From Parvicella sp964387945 (GTDB lineage: Bacteria; Bacteroidota; Bacteroidia; Flavobacteriales_D; Parvicellaceae), in contig CAYLYX010000004.1 of assembly GCA_964387945.1 (NCBI GenBank), forward strand, positions 62,001 through 126,000: a stretch of 64,000 nt of DNA. The letters run 5' to 3'. The notes below the pieces were generated by a model that was not told the origin of the DNA, did not search any database, and was given only the letters and a program-made list of their open reading frames with translations. Made by a program: the position numbers and the translations under genes. Of the stretch, positions 8,545 through 18,237 are shown one piece after another; positions within the stretch are counted from its first letter, which is position 1, and each line of letters starts with the position of its first letter.

Positions 8545-9545
8545 AAATGAGGTTGTATATCGCTTTGGTCTTCTTCCTTGCATTTGGACAAACTTGGTCG
8601 AATGGAGTGCACAGTGGTTGTAATCATGCTTCGTGGGGATTTTACGCGCACAAGCGAATTAACCGAATGGCTGTTTTTACGCTCCCCCCAGAGTTATTTA
8701 CTTTCTACAAAAAGCACATTGAGTTTCTTACTGATCATGCCGTAGATCCAGATAAGAGGAGGTATGCTGTAAAAGGAGAGGCAGAAAGACACTACATTGA
8801 TATCGATCACTATGTTCATCACGGAGAAGATCCGTTTGAAGTCGTTCCTAATAAATGGGATGATGCTGTAGCCAAGTTTTCCGAAGATACTCTAAAAGCT
8901 TATGGTATTGTGCCGTGGCACTTGGAGGTTATGGTGTATCGGTTAACGAAAGCCTTTAAGAGCAAGGATTTGGATCGAATTTTAAAACTATCAGCAGAGT
9001 TAGGCCACTACATCGGAGATGCCCACGTTCCCCTTCATACCACAGAAAACTACAACGGTCAGCTTACTGGTCAAAAAGGGATTCATGGTTTTTGGGAATC
9101 ACGCATTCCTGAATTGAGTGCAGAAGAATACGATTATTTGATTGGTACAGCGATTTATGTGGAAGATCCGCTAGAGGAGGCTTGGCGTATTGTGAAAGAA
9201 AGTCATCGAGCAGTAGATTCAGTACTCACCTTTGAGAAAGAACTGACAGCAGAATTTGGCGAGGATAAAAAGTACTCCATTGAGCAGCGTGGGCAGGTGA
9301 TGATGAAAGTATACAGTGAAGAATTTGCCTTGGAATATGAACATCGTCTTAACGGAATGCAGGAAAAGCGGATGCGGGCTTCTATTTACATGACGGGATG
9401 TTTCTGGTATACCTGCTGGGTCAATGCCGGACAGCCGGATCTTGAGGTGTTGGGTGATAATGTTTCCGAAGAGTATAAGAAGGAAATGGAAGAGGAGGAT
9501 GGTAAATTCAAGATCGGAAAGATCTTTGGGAGGGAGCATGAGTGA
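8541..9545 (+). CDS. Zinc-dependent phospholipase C / S1-P1 nuclease-like secreted enzyme
   Basis: The 334-residue product has a signal peptide (about 1-21). The zinc-ligand pattern of the S1-P1 nuclease/PLC fold follows: WGFYAHKRINRMAVFTLP near residue 32, the TDHAVDPDKRR segment, ERHYIDIDHY, and LGHYIGDAHVPLHTTENYNG with GIHGFWE. It is likely to hydrolyse phosphodiesters or phospholipids in the periplasm or outside the cell; nuclease versus phospholipase cannot be told from sequence. Its ATG overlaps the stop of the SpoIIE-type sensor, so it is the last gene of this run. An acidic tail (EEYKKEMEEEDGK) ends the protein. Confidence 0.88.
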   Translation: MKMRLYIALVFFLAFGQTWSNGVHSGCNHASWGFYAHKRINRMAVFTLPPELFTFYKKHIEFLTDHAVDPDKRRYAVKGEAERHYIDIDHYVHHGEDPFEVVPNKWDDAVAKFSEDTLKAYGIVPWHLEVMVYRLTKAFKSKDLDRILKLSAELGHYIGDAHVPLHTTENYNGQLTGQKGIHGFWESRIPELSAEEYDYLIGTAIYVEDPLEEAWRIVKESHRAVDSVLTFEKELTAEFGEDKKYSIEQRGQVMMKVYSEEFALEYEHRLNGMQEKRMRASIYMTGCFWYTCWVNAGQPDLEVLGDNVSEEYKKEMEEEDGKFKIGKIFGREHE

Positions 9546-9546
9546 T

Positions 9547-10875
9547 TTAGTTTCTCAAAGCAATCGTCTCAAAACGTTCCTCAACAAATTCAATCTTATA
9601 CACCCCGTCTCGATCGAGTTCCGTTAGTTTGATGTTTGAACTTTGATTGATCATCAATGGGTTGAAAGTAGTTTTGACCTTAACATAATTGCTGGTGAAG
9701 CCATACATCATACCTTCGTTTTCAGAACTCTCAAACAAAGCGATTTCCCGCTGCTGATTCTGACTTTCGTAAAAAGCTCGTTTCTTTTTAGAAGAAAGGA
9801 TAGATAGTTTTTTATTACGCTCTTTTCTAACCTGAACAGGAACCACGTCATCCATTCGAATAGCCGTTGTATTCGGACGTTCAGAATAGGTGAATACATG
9901 TAAATAAGAAACTGGTAGTTCGTGCAGTAAGTCAAAGGTTTTTTGGAATTCTTCATCCGTCTCACCCGGAAAACCAACGATAACATCCACACCAATGCAG
10001 CAATTGGGCATCAATTCTTTGATTTTGGCAATTCTAGATCGATACAAGTCGGTTTGATAGCGTCTTCGCATTTTTTCCAACAACTGGTCACTACCACTTT
10101 GCAATGGAATATGAAAATGGGGAACAAAGCGTTGACTATTGGCTACAAATTCAATGATTTCATCTGATAGTAGATTAGGTTCAATACTACTAATTCGAAA
10201 CCTTTCGATCCCCTCAATCTTATCAAGTGCTTTGATCAAGTCTAAAAAACTTTCGTCTGTACCGTAACCAAAATCCCCGATATTCACTCCCGTCAACACG
10301 ACTTCTTTAACATTGGTAGCGGCCAATTCCTTGGCTTTTGCTACGGTTTCTGCTACAGAAGCATTTCTACCTCTACCTCTTGCCAATGGAATCGTACAGA
10401 ACGCACAGAAATAATTACAACCATCTTGCACTTTTAAGAACGAGCGTGTTCGGTCTCCAATGCTGTAGCCCGGAACAAACTCTTTGGTATGTTTGATTTC
10501 TTCGTTTTTAACGGTAGTCTCTTCTTGTTTGCTAAGGTCACCCAAATAATCTGCAATGTTGAACTTCTCATTGGCACCGAGTACAACATCCACGCCTTCT
10601 ATTTCAGCAATCTCTTTAGGTTTTAACTGAGCATAGCAGCCAATAACTGCGATAAAGGCATCTGGGTTATATGAAAGCGCCTTGCGGACAATACTTCTAC
10701 ATTTTTTGTTCGCCTGTTCAGTTACACTACAGGTGTTGATAATATAAACATCAGCACCATCCTCAAAAGGAACCTTTGCAAAACCTTCTTTGGTGAGCGA
10801 TTGAGAAACAGTACTCGTTTCGCTGAAGTTAAGTTTGCAACCCAAGGTATAATATGCTGCTGTTCCAAAATTCAT
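9547..10875 (-). CDS. mtaB: tRNA (t6A37) methylthiotransferase MtaB
   Basis: The 442-residue product adds the methylthio group to t6A37 of ANN-decoding tRNAs. It has the N-terminal UPF0004 domain with cysteines in LGCKLNFSE, INTCSVTE and IGCYAQL for one iron-sulfur cluster, a radical SAM domain with CNYFCAFC for the second, the segment FHIPLQSGSD, and a C-terminal TRAM-like domain. ATG at 10875 is chosen over the more upstream start because the family begins just before YTLGCKLN and a TATCTTTG box ends six bases upstream of this ATG. It is transcribed divergently from the Xer recombinase. Confidence 0.95.
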   Translation of the reverse strand: MNFGTAAYYTLGCKLNFSETSTVSQSLTKEGFAKVPFEDGADVYIINTCSVTEQANKKCRSIVRKALSYNPDAFIAVIGCYAQLKPKEIAEIEGVDVVLGANEKFNIADYLGDLSKQEETTVKNEEIKHTKEFVPGYSIGDRTRSFLKVQDGCNYFCAFCTIPLARGRGRNASVAETVAKAKELAATNVKEVVLTGVNIGDFGYGTDESFLDLIKALDKIEGIERFRISSIEPNLLSDEIIEFVANSQRFVPHFHIPLQSGSDQLLEKMRRRYQTDLYRSRIAKIKELMPNCCIGVDVIVGFPGETDEEFQKTFDLLHELPVSYLHVFTYSERPNTTAIRMDDVVPVQVRKERNKKLSILSSKKKRAFYESQNQQREIALFESSENEGMMYGFTSNYVKVKTTFNPLMINQSSNIKLTELDRDGVYKIEFVEERFETIALRN

Positions 10876-10881
10876 GGGGCG

Positions 10882-10889
10882 CAAAGATA
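10882..10889 (-). promoter_or_regulatory. -7 box TATCTTTG of mtaB
   Basis: Read on the minus strand, TATCTTTG matches TAnnTTTG and ends six bases before the mtaB ATG. It indicates an almost leaderless mRNA and fixes the start codon. Confidence 0.6.
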
Positions 10890-10975
10890 ATGCATTAAAC
10901 TTGAAGTATGGATAACTTATTAGATGACTGCCTATTAGCGACAAATGAATAGCGTAGCTTAGCCTATCGAATTCA

Positions 10976-11890
10976 ATGTCACACTGGAAAAGCTATATTA
11001 ACGGTTTTAAAGCCTACTTGCAACTGGAGCGCTCGCTTGCCGACAATACGGTTGAAAATTACCTGCGAGATGTCGTTAAGTTAGAGCGCTACTTTTTGGA
11101 GGTTCTTGACAAAGAAGTGGCCATAGCAAAGGTGTCTTATGATGATATTCAAGGGTTTCTAAAATGGCTGAATGACATGGATTTTGCACCAAGAAGTCAG
11201 GCAAGAATGATCTCAGGACTTAAGACTTTTTTTGAGTATTTACTCATGGAGCAGGTAATCCAAAAGAACCCTACTGAGCTATTGGAAACACCAAAACTGG
11301 GAAGAAAACTTCCAGATACGTTATCGGCTACTGAAATCCAACAAATCATTGATGGCATTGATCGAAGCACACCTGAAGGAGAACGAAATGTAGCCATGCT
11401 AGAAATGCTTTACGGCAGTGGATTGCGCGTGAGTGAGTTGATCAATATTTCATTGCAGGATATTTACTGGGAAGAAGGTTTTTTGAGAGTAATTGGTAAA
11501 GGAAATAAGCAACGAATCGTTCCCATTAGTTCAGATGCGATGAAACATTTGAAGATCTATGTGAATGAAGTTAGAGTTCATCAGCCACCACAAGTAGGAC
11601 ATGAGCACATTTTGTTTCTTAATCGAAGAGGGAAGCAACTCACCCGTGTGATGATTTTTACCATCGTTAAAAAAGCCGTAGAAAAGGTTGGGATCCGAAA
11701 AAACATCTCCCCACATACCTTCAGACATTCATTTGCAACGCATCTAGTAGAAAACGGAGCCGATCTAAGAGCCGTTCAGGAAATGCTAGGACACGTTTCT
11801 ATTACTACAACAGAAGTTTATACGCATTTAGACCGAAAATACCTCAAGGAAGTCATCAATCGCTTTCATCCAATTGCAAAAAATAGGTGA
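10976..11890 (+). CDS. Tyrosine recombinase XerC/XerD
   Basis: At 304 residues this matches chromosomal Xer recombinases. The N-terminal SAM-like core-binding domain (about 5-90) begins YINGFKAYLQLERSLADNTV. The catalytic domain (about 110-300) carries the tyrosine-recombinase set: Arg in YGSGLRVSEL, Lys in GKGNKQR, HxxR in HTFRHSFATHL, His in MLGHVSI and the nucleophilic Tyr in EVYTHLD. It resolves chromosome dimers at dif. Sequence alone does not separate XerC from XerD. No dif-like site was identified nearby, and the housekeeping neighbours and lack of phage genes argue against a mobile-element integrase. Confidence 0.92.
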   Translation: MSHWKSYINGFKAYLQLERSLADNTVENYLRDVVKLERYFLEVLDKEVAIAKVSYDDIQGFLKWLNDMDFAPRSQARMISGLKTFFEYLLMEQVIQKNPTELLETPKLGRKLPDTLSATEIQQIIDGIDRSTPEGERNVAMLEMLYGSGLRVSELINISLQDIYWEEGFLRVIGKGNKQRIVPISSDAMKHLKIYVNEVRVHQPPQVGHEHILFLNRRGKQLTRVMIFTIVKKAVEKVGIRKNISPHTFRHSFATHLVENGADLRAVQEMLGHVSITTTEVYTHLDRKYLKEVINRFHPIAKNR

Positions 11891-11951
11891 CTTAGTGATT
11901 AAGAGGTCAGTATGAATGAGTAATCGAATTGCTATTCACATCGTATTGTGG

Positions 11952-11959
11952 TATCTTTG
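11952..11959 (+). promoter_or_regulatory. -7 box TATCTTTG with -33 TTG upstream of the GWxTD gene
   Basis: TTG at 11929-11931, a 20-base spacer and TATCTTTG form a full Bacteroidota promoter. It lies downstream of the earliest in-frame ATG (11916), which is therefore unlikely to be used. Confidence 0.65.
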
Positions 11960-11984
11960 TAAGATACTAGTTATTACCAAAATC

Positions 11985-13430
11985 ATGAGATTTTTACTAC
12001 TCATAAGCTTTTTCGTTCTGTCTTTGGGCGCTTTTGCTCAATTGGATGCCTATCTAGACGGAAAGTATTTCATGACTCCAGAAGGACCAATTTACGAGAC
12101 TTATCTGGAGGTGTATTCATCTACCGTAAAGTTCAAGAAAGGGAAAGAGGGACAAGCCTCCTGCTCGGTGGAAGTGACTCAAATTCTAAAACAAGAGGAT
12201 AGCATTGTCCAGTATTACAAAGAAGTGTTGAGTAGCGGAGTGTTCAGCAGTGACAGTATTTTGGAGAATTTGATGCAGGTGAAACGCTTTTCAATTGATA
12301 ACAACAAGATCTACACCATAGAAGTTACGATTAAGGATTTGTTGGCGAATACAGAAGCGCAAACCGTGCAGCGAGAAGTAATCCCACATTTTTCTGAATT
12401 GACATGTGACGTAAGCGACATCATGCTGGTAGCTAGTTTTGCCGAAACTACTGAGCCTAACGTTTTGTCCAAGTCGGGTTATGACTTACTGCCATTGTTG
12501 ACAGACTTTTTTACACCAGAATACGAGAAGATTGCTTATTATTTTGAATATTACAACACCAATAAGCATTTTGAAGGAGATAAGTTTTTGGCAAGACATT
12601 ATATCAGAAACAAAAAGTCGGGTCAAATAGCTGGTAATTTCCTAAAGCAGAAAATTTATAAGTCTGAGGAGATCATACCTGTATTGCATTATTTCGAAAT
12701 TTCATCTTTGCCTACAGGTGATTACGAGTTGGTAGCGGAAATTCGCGATCAGGAAAATCAACTAATCATGGAGAAAACCTTAGGGTTTACCCGTCTGAAC
12801 ATGACAATGGATGTTTCTGAAAAACACCTCAAAGACGTGACCTATGCAGGTACATTTGCAGAAGAACTTCCAGCGGATTCGCTAGATGAGTTTATTTACT
12901 GCCTTATACCCATTGTAAGTGGTCAGGAAGATGTGATCATTGATCATAAAATCAAGAACTTCAGCGATACCATGAAAAGACGATTCATCTACAGTTTTTG
13001 GTACAACTTCAACCCAGAGAAACCTGCCAAAGCTTGGTTGGATTATAAGGAGCAAGTTCATTTAGCAGATAAAATGTTTGGCACATCGGTAAAGGAAGGT
13101 TACGAGACAGATCGAGGAAGAGTATTCCTTAAGTACGGAGCGCCCAATACTGTAACCGATCGCCCGAATGAACCGAGTTCTTACCCTTATCAAATCTGGC
13201 ATTATTATAAGGTGGGGAAGTTCAACAATAAACGTTTCGTCTTTTATCAACCCGATTTGGTGACCAACGATTACGAGTTGCTGCACTCCGATCTGCAAGG
13301 AGAAATCACCAATGCCAATTGGCAAGTCGTACTTAACAAGAGAAATAGTCCGAATGGAACAGTAGAGGAAGGCGGAAGCAACTACAACCACTGGGGGTCT
13401 AATACAAATGTCCTCTTCAGTAACCCTTAG
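11985..13430 (+). CDS. GWxTD domain-containing secreted protein
   Basis: The 481-residue product has a signal peptide (about 1-18, LSLGAFAQ) and the C-terminal GWxTD domain common in Bacteroidota, with the typical segment YETDRGRVFLKYGAPNTV near residue 390. The family's function is not established; many members are envelope proteins. ATG at 11985 is chosen because a complete promoter lies just upstream and a good signal peptide follows. The membrane transglutaminase-like gene starts 15 bases after the stop, so the two probably form an operon. Confidence 0.88.
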   Translation: MRFLLLISFFVLSLGAFAQLDAYLDGKYFMTPEGPIYETYLEVYSSTVKFKKGKEGQASCSVEVTQILKQEDSIVQYYKEVLSSGVFSSDSILENLMQVKRFSIDNNKIYTIEVTIKDLLANTEAQTVQREVIPHFSELTCDVSDIMLVASFAETTEPNVLSKSGYDLLPLLTDFFTPEYEKIAYYFEYYNTNKHFEGDKFLARHYIRNKKSGQIAGNFLKQKIYKSEEIIPVLHYFEISSLPTGDYELVAEIRDQENQLIMEKTLGFTRLNMTMDVSEKHLKDVTYAGTFAEELPADSLDEFIYCLIPIVSGQEDVIIDHKIKNFSDTMKRRFIYSFWYNFNPEKPAKAWLDYKEQVHLADKMFGTSVKEGYETDRGRVFLKYGAPNTVTDRPNEPSSYPYQIWHYYKVGKFNNKRFVFYQPDLVTNDYELLHSDLQGEITNANWQVVLNKRNSPNGTVEEGGSNYNHWGSNTNVLFSNP

Positions 13431-13444
13431 TTTAGTGAGATCAG

Positions 13445-14437
13445 ATGACGGAGCAGGAAGGGGGAAATAAGGTTGAAAAGAAAAAGTTTTGGGAACAGTT
13501 AAAAGACCCAACCTCTATCGTTTTGATTTCGGTGATGTCCATCGTAATTACCTTGCCCATAGTGGTGAGTTTGTACCCAGTCATTCCTCCATTAAGACTT
13601 GGTTTCTTTGATGGAATTCGTATTGACTTCTTGATGATGACCATCGTTTTCTTCGTGATCTTTTTTGTGCTCATCAAGAAGTTGAGCAAATTCTTTCTGT
13701 ATGCCTTTTCATTGGGAGTTGTAGGTTTAGGAATCTCTAGTTTGGCTGGAGGCTATAGCTTTGTGAGTTTGTATTACGATTACAGCGCCATCTACTTTTC
13801 CTATACAGAAGATTTTAGAGAGTTTACATTTAACGAAAAAAACGCTTCAGAAGAGTATAATCAACGTATCATCAACGCGGTGGATTATCGAAACGAGTAC
13901 GTGAAAAATGCTGCCAATGCAATGGCGATTGCTAACTTTCAAGAATATAAAGGAAGTTTCCCATCGCTCAAGATTTTACATTGCTTTTCCATTTTCAAGG
14001 AAGTGAGAAACAAATGGAACTACGTCTATGATCCCAAAGGGGATGAATATTATTCCAAAACGAGTGTTTCGCTCCTTCAGTTACAGGATGACGACAAGTT
14101 TAAGGGGGATTGCGATGATTACTCCATCCTTATGGCTGGATTATTTACCGCAGTAGGCGGGGAAGTAAGATTAGTACGAACATTAGTAGAGACCAAAACC
14201 AGAACAATTGGTCATCTTTATCCAGAATTGTTGATTGGTAATGTAAAAGATCTTGAAAAAATCAGTTACTTCATAAAGAACGAACTCTTCGTTTTAGAAA
14301 GTATGGACAAGCCAATTTATTACTACGAAGATTTAGAAGGTAACATTTGGCTCAACATGGATTACAATGATTATTACCCAGGAGGTAAGTACCAAAGTTA
14401 TGTTCGAAAAGCGGTGATCAACATAAATCCCCAATAA
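13445..14437 (+). CDS. Membrane protein with transglutaminase-like (papain-fold) domain
   Basis: The 330-residue product has three N-terminal membrane segments (about 24-48, 58-80, 84-105) followed by a soluble domain with a transglutaminase-like triad: Cys in FKGDCDDYSILMAGL, His in TIGHLYPELL and Asp in WLNMDYNDYY. The fold suggests cysteine peptidase or transglutaminase activity at the membrane; side of the membrane and substrate are unknown. It follows the GWxTD gene by 15 bases and precedes the propeller histidine kinase by 19 bases. Confidence 0.75.
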   Translation: MTEQEGGNKVEKKKFWEQLKDPTSIVLISVMSIVITLPIVVSLYPVIPPLRLGFFDGIRIDFLMMTIVFFVIFFVLIKKLSKFFLYAFSLGVVGLGISSLAGGYSFVSLYYDYSAIYFSYTEDFREFTFNEKNASEEYNQRIINAVDYRNEYVKNAANAMAIANFQEYKGSFPSLKILHCFSIFKEVRNKWNYVYDPKGDEYYSKTSVSLLQLQDDDKFKGDCDDYSILMAGLFTAVGGEVRLVRTLVETKTRTIGHLYPELLIGNVKDLEKISYFIKNELFVLESMDKPIYYYEDLEGNIWLNMDYNDYYPGGKYQSYVRKAVININPQ

Positions 14438-14442
14438 ATTAA

Positions 14443-14450
14443 TATTTTTG
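14443..14450 (+). promoter_or_regulatory. -7 box TATTTTTG of the propeller histidine kinase
   Basis: TATTTTTG matches TAnnTTTG and ends six bases before ATG 14457. A TTG start inside the box (14448) is thereby excluded. Confidence 0.6.
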
Positions 14451-14456
14451 TTAGCG

Positions 14457-17405
14457 ATGCGGAACGTTCTCCAGGGCATAATGTTTTTCCTTTTTCTGTG
14501 TCTATGGTCAGTTCATTCCATAGGGCAGGAGGCTAATGTCGTTCAGTTTAGCATTCCAGAAGGTCTGCCACAGTCACAGGTAAATAAAATTTTGTTTGAC
14601 TCCAGAGGAATGCTTTGGGTGGCTACTTCAGGTGGTGGAATTGCTAGTTTTGATGGAAACACCTTTATGACGTTGGATGAAAAAGACGGGCTGGGAGGAA
14701 ACATAGTGCTCGATTTGGAAGAAGATAAATCGGGCAGAATATTTACCATTTCTTCTTGGGGAGGTCTTTCCATCATCAACAAAAACAGCGTTGAGAAAGT
14801 TATCCCATTCCCAGATGAATTTACAGCCAGCGGTAGCCTCGAAAAAGACGCCTACGGAAATATCTGGATGTCTGGGAGCAGACTTTATTACCTCGAGGAG
14901 GACGAGATCATTCCAGTTACCTCAGACATTACGCTTCCTTTTGTGGTCCCAGTAAACATGAAGGCGATGGGAGACCATCTCTACGTTACCAATAACAATA
15001 AGCTGATCGTAGTGGATGTAAAAAAGAAAAAACAAATCTTTTCCAAAACTTACGATTTTGATATTCAAGTGGTGCTGCCCATTGGCGAAAAGTCTTGGTA
15101 TATCGGAACGGTGAATGATGGCTTGTATAAGGAAGAAAATGGTAAATTGACCAAAGTTGATCTACCCGTCTCTCAGCTCTCAAATGAAATTAGCATTACT
15201 GATGCGTACAAAGAAAATGCAAACAATTATTGGTTCTCTTCGCGTAACGGAGCGTATCATATTCAGGGAGAAAAGATAGCGTATTACGAAAAGAAAAAAG
15301 GCTTTGATCGTTACGATTGTACCTCTATTTGTTTTGACGCACAAGGAAATGTATGGTTTGGGACAAAAGGAGAGGGAGTTATCGGAATAGTGAATACACC
15401 ATTTACGTATTACAATACGGTTGAGGGGCTTAACAAGTCAGACAATTTTCCAGTTCTAGAAGACGAGCAGGGCAGAGTCTGGGTGGGGAATAACGAAGAA
15501 GGAGTTTTTATTTATAACGGAGAAGAGGTGGTTAACCTTACCACCTCAGACGGACTCTGCAGTAATAAAGTCCGTTCGCTATTTAGAGGCTTTGGGTACG
15601 ACTTACTGGTCGGCACGGGTAATGGGTTATCAGTAGTCAACATAAACACATTGGAGATCAGGAACATTCCAGAATTTTCGGAGTTATATGTAAAGGTGTT
15701 TTACGTAAGAGGAGATTTAATTTATGTCGGAACAGTAGGAGGTGGGCTATTTACCATCGATGAAGCGTTTAACGTAGAGCATCTTTATCCAGACAAGGTG
15801 AATTCGGTTTCTTCTATTGAGTTTTATAATGATGAACTTGTAGTTGGGAATGGAGCAGGATGTTTTTACATGAAAGATGATTCTCTCCATTTCACCAGAG
15901 CAGGTTTGTTGAATTCGTTTGTTGGAAACATAGTAATAGACAAGAATGGTAAAATGTGGGTAGGAACAGATCGCGAAATCGGACGTTTTGACGATGGTAA
16001 TTTTACCAGTTTTTCAGAGCAGAATGGACTCTCATCCGGTCTAGTTTATATCCTACATGCAGATCAAAGTGGTCATCTCTGGGTGGGTACAAACAAAGGG
16101 TTAGACTGCATTACCTTGGATAATCAATCCAACATCATCAAGGTGCGGCATTTCGGCTATACAGAAGGTTTCAAGGGGATAGAGGTAAATTCTAAAGGTG
16201 TTTATGAGAATCCATTGGGAGAGATTTACTTCTCTACCGTTTCGGGGGTTCACAAGTACATGCCATCGTATGATTACACGTACTCCTACAATACACCAGT
16301 TTACATTAATGGGATTAAGCTCTTTCTGGAAGACTATGATTTTGAAAGTAGTAACGACTCAGAAAATTGGTTTGAAGTTCCGCAATCCATCACCCTCGAG
16401 CACGATCAAAACCACCTCACTTTTGAGTACTTTGCTGTTGACTATTTAAACCCAACTGGAGTAGAGTACAGTTATTTTCTAGAAGGGTTTGATAAGAAGT
16501 GGTCTCCTGCAACTAAGAGTAGATATGCGGTATACAATCATCTTCCTCCTGGGAATTACCTTTTTAAAGTAAAGCAAGCAGGAAATGAGTTTTCGCAGGT
16601 TGCAACGGTAGGTATTTACATCAAGAAGCCACCACCACCGTTCTATAAGTCGGTTTGGTTTATGATTTTGGTATTGGCTGCTTTGGCTCTTGTGATTTAT
16701 TATTTTACAGAATATCGAACAAGTAAACTGAGAAACCAGCAGCTTTATCTGGAATCCAAGATTGAAGAAAGAACATTGGAAATATTGGAATCCGAGCGAG
16801 AAAAGACCGTTTTGTTACAGGAAGTTCACCATCGTGTAAAAAATAATCTTCAGATTATTATCAGTCTTTTTAGATTGCAAAGTCACTTTACCGATAATGA
16901 AGAGGCGTTGGATCTATTCAGGAACAGTCAGAACCGCATTCGATCGATGTCAAAGATTCACGAAAAACTGTACGAAACCAAGGATCTTTCCAAGATTGAG
17001 ATTCGTTCTTATATGATCGAGCTGGTAGAAGATTTGGTGGCATCGTATGACATCAATAACGAGGTTCAGATCAACCACGAAATTCAGAATTGCAACATCA
17101 ACCTAGACGAATTGACACCACTTGCCTTGATCATTAACGAGATCATAACCAATTCACTCAAATATGGACTGAAAGATGTGGATTCACCTACCATTAACTT
17201 GGTGCTAACGCAAAATGAAGTAGGATATACCCACTTGCGTATTTCAGACAATGGTCCCGGTTTTGATCAAGAAATTTGGGATAATCATCAGTCCATGGGA
17301 GTTGAACTAATCAAAACACTGACCGAGCAACTCGATGGTACGATTCAGTTGAAGTTTGACGACAAGCACCCTGTTTACGAACTAAAATTTAAAGCATCCG
17401 TTTAA
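14457..17405 (+). CDS. Two-component propeller sensor histidine kinase (HisKA_2)
   Basis: The 982-residue product has a signal peptide (about 1-24), two seven-bladed propellers of two-component-regulator repeats (about 30-620; repeated motifs of the DSRGMLWVATSGGG and GHLWVGTNKGL type), a Y_Y_Y domain (about 640-720), one membrane segment (about 735-757), a short coiled coil and a histidine-kinase core. The phosphoacceptor region reads EVHHRVKNNLQIIISLF, the HisKA_2/HWE type, and the ATPase has NEIITNSLKYG and DNGPGFD. There is no receiver or HTH domain, so a separate response regulator is expected but none is in the window. yaaA follows after one base. Confidence 0.93.
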   Translation: MRNVLQGIMFFLFLCLWSVHSIGQEANVVQFSIPEGLPQSQVNKILFDSRGMLWVATSGGGIASFDGNTFMTLDEKDGLGGNIVLDLEEDKSGRIFTISSWGGLSIINKNSVEKVIPFPDEFTASGSLEKDAYGNIWMSGSRLYYLEEDEIIPVTSDITLPFVVPVNMKAMGDHLYVTNNNKLIVVDVKKKKQIFSKTYDFDIQVVLPIGEKSWYIGTVNDGLYKEENGKLTKVDLPVSQLSNEISITDAYKENANNYWFSSRNGAYHIQGEKIAYYEKKKGFDRYDCTSICFDAQGNVWFGTKGEGVIGIVNTPFTYYNTVEGLNKSDNFPVLEDEQGRVWVGNNEEGVFIYNGEEVVNLTTSDGLCSNKVRSLFRGFGYDLLVGTGNGLSVVNINTLEIRNIPEFSELYVKVFYVRGDLIYVGTVGGGLFTIDEAFNVEHLYPDKVNSVSSIEFYNDELVVGNGAGCFYMKDDSLHFTRAGLLNSFVGNIVIDKNGKMWVGTDREIGRFDDGNFTSFSEQNGLSSGLVYILHADQSGHLWVGTNKGLDCITLDNQSNIIKVRHFGYTEGFKGIEVNSKGVYENPLGEIYFSTVSGVHKYMPSYDYTYSYNTPVYINGIKLFLEDYDFESSNDSENWFEVPQSITLEHDQNHLTFEYFAVDYLNPTGVEYSYFLEGFDKKWSPATKSRYAVYNHLPPGNYLFKVKQAGNEFSQVATVGIYIKKPPPPFYKSVWFMILVLAALALVIYYFTEYRTSKLRNQQLYLESKIEERTLEILESEREKTVLLQEVHHRVKNNLQIIISLFRLQSHFTDNEEALDLFRNSQNRIRSMSKIHEKLYETKDLSKIEIRSYMIELVEDLVASYDINNEVQINHEIQNCNINLDELTPLALIINEIITNSLKYGLKDVDSPTINLVLTQNEVGYTHLRISDNGPGFDQEIWDNHQSMGVELIKTLTEQLDGTIQLKFDDKHPVYELKFKASV

Positions 17406-17406
17406 T

Positions 17407-18168
17407 ATGAAGATTATACTTTCGCCCGCTAAATCACTAGACTTTGAAAATGCAAAATTGATCAAAGAAAAAGCTACCGTTCCCAATTTTATTGAGGACA
17501 GTCAATATTTGATAGACAAGCTCAAAAAGTGCTCCGCTAGAAAGTTAAAGAAGATGATGAGCGTAAGCGATAACATTGCTCATTTGAATTTTGATCGTTT
17601 TCAGACTTGGGAGTATCCCTTCAGTGAAAACGCCAAGCAGGCACTTTTTGTCTTCACAGGAGATGCCTACAGAGGAATGGACGCCAATTCTTTTTCTGAT
17701 GAAGAAGTATTACGAGCGAACGAAAAACTTAGAATCTTAAGCGGTTTGTATGGTATCCTAAAACCGTTGGATTTGATGCTGCCCTACCGACTGGAGATGG
17801 GAACACCTTTTAAAGTTACTCCCGCCAAGTCTAACTTGTACAAGTTTTGGGGAAGTAAGCTCGCTGATCATTTAGCAGCTGAGATGCAGCCCGATGAGGT
17901 TTTGGTCAACGTAGCTTCAAACGAATATTCAAAAGTACTGGATCTTAAGAACTTTGGAAGAAAAGTAATTACTTGCTCCTTCAAGGAAGAAAAGAACGGT
18001 GAGTACAAAGCAATTATGACCTTCGCCAAGAGAGCAAGAGGCCTGATGACAAGGTTCATTATTCAAGAAAATATTGACAACCCAGAGCATCTTAAAGCCT
18101 TTGATTTGGAGAACTATGCGTTCAATCAAGGATTATCTTCAGAAGATGAATTTGTTTTCACACGTTAA
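17407..18168 (+). CDS. yaaA: Peroxide stress protein YaaA (DUF328)
   Basis: The 253-residue product matches YaaA along its length: MKIILSPAKSLDFEN at the start, FTGDAYRGMDA, LSGLYGILKPLDLMLPYRLEMGT and the C-terminal FAKRARGLMTRFII. In E. coli, YaaA limits intracellular unincorporated iron and DNA damage during peroxide stress and is under OxyR. It binds DNA but its chemistry is unresolved. Here it starts one base after the stop of the sensor kinase gene, which suggests co-transcription; a functional link is inference. Confidence 0.93.
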   Translation: MKIILSPAKSLDFENAKLIKEKATVPNFIEDSQYLIDKLKKCSARKLKKMMSVSDNIAHLNFDRFQTWEYPFSENAKQALFVFTGDAYRGMDANSFSDEEVLRANEKLRILSGLYGILKPLDLMLPYRLEMGTPFKVTPAKSNLYKFWGSKLADHLAAEMQPDEVLVNVASNEYSKVLDLKNFGRKVITCSFKEEKNGEYKAIMTFAKRARGLMTRFIIQENIDNPEHLKAFDLENYAFNQGLSSEDEFVFTR

Positions 18169-18237
18169 ATATTAACAGCGATCGACTATCTCGTTTAATT
18201 GTTTTATATTTAACGCCAATAAACCAACACCAATTAC

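Noticed and set aside
10976..11890. Xer gene as the integrase of a mobile element.
   Set aside because: It has the length and motifs of housekeeping XerC/D, lies among housekeeping genes, and has no att-like repeats or phage genes around it. It is also 43 kb from the tRNA-His repeats.
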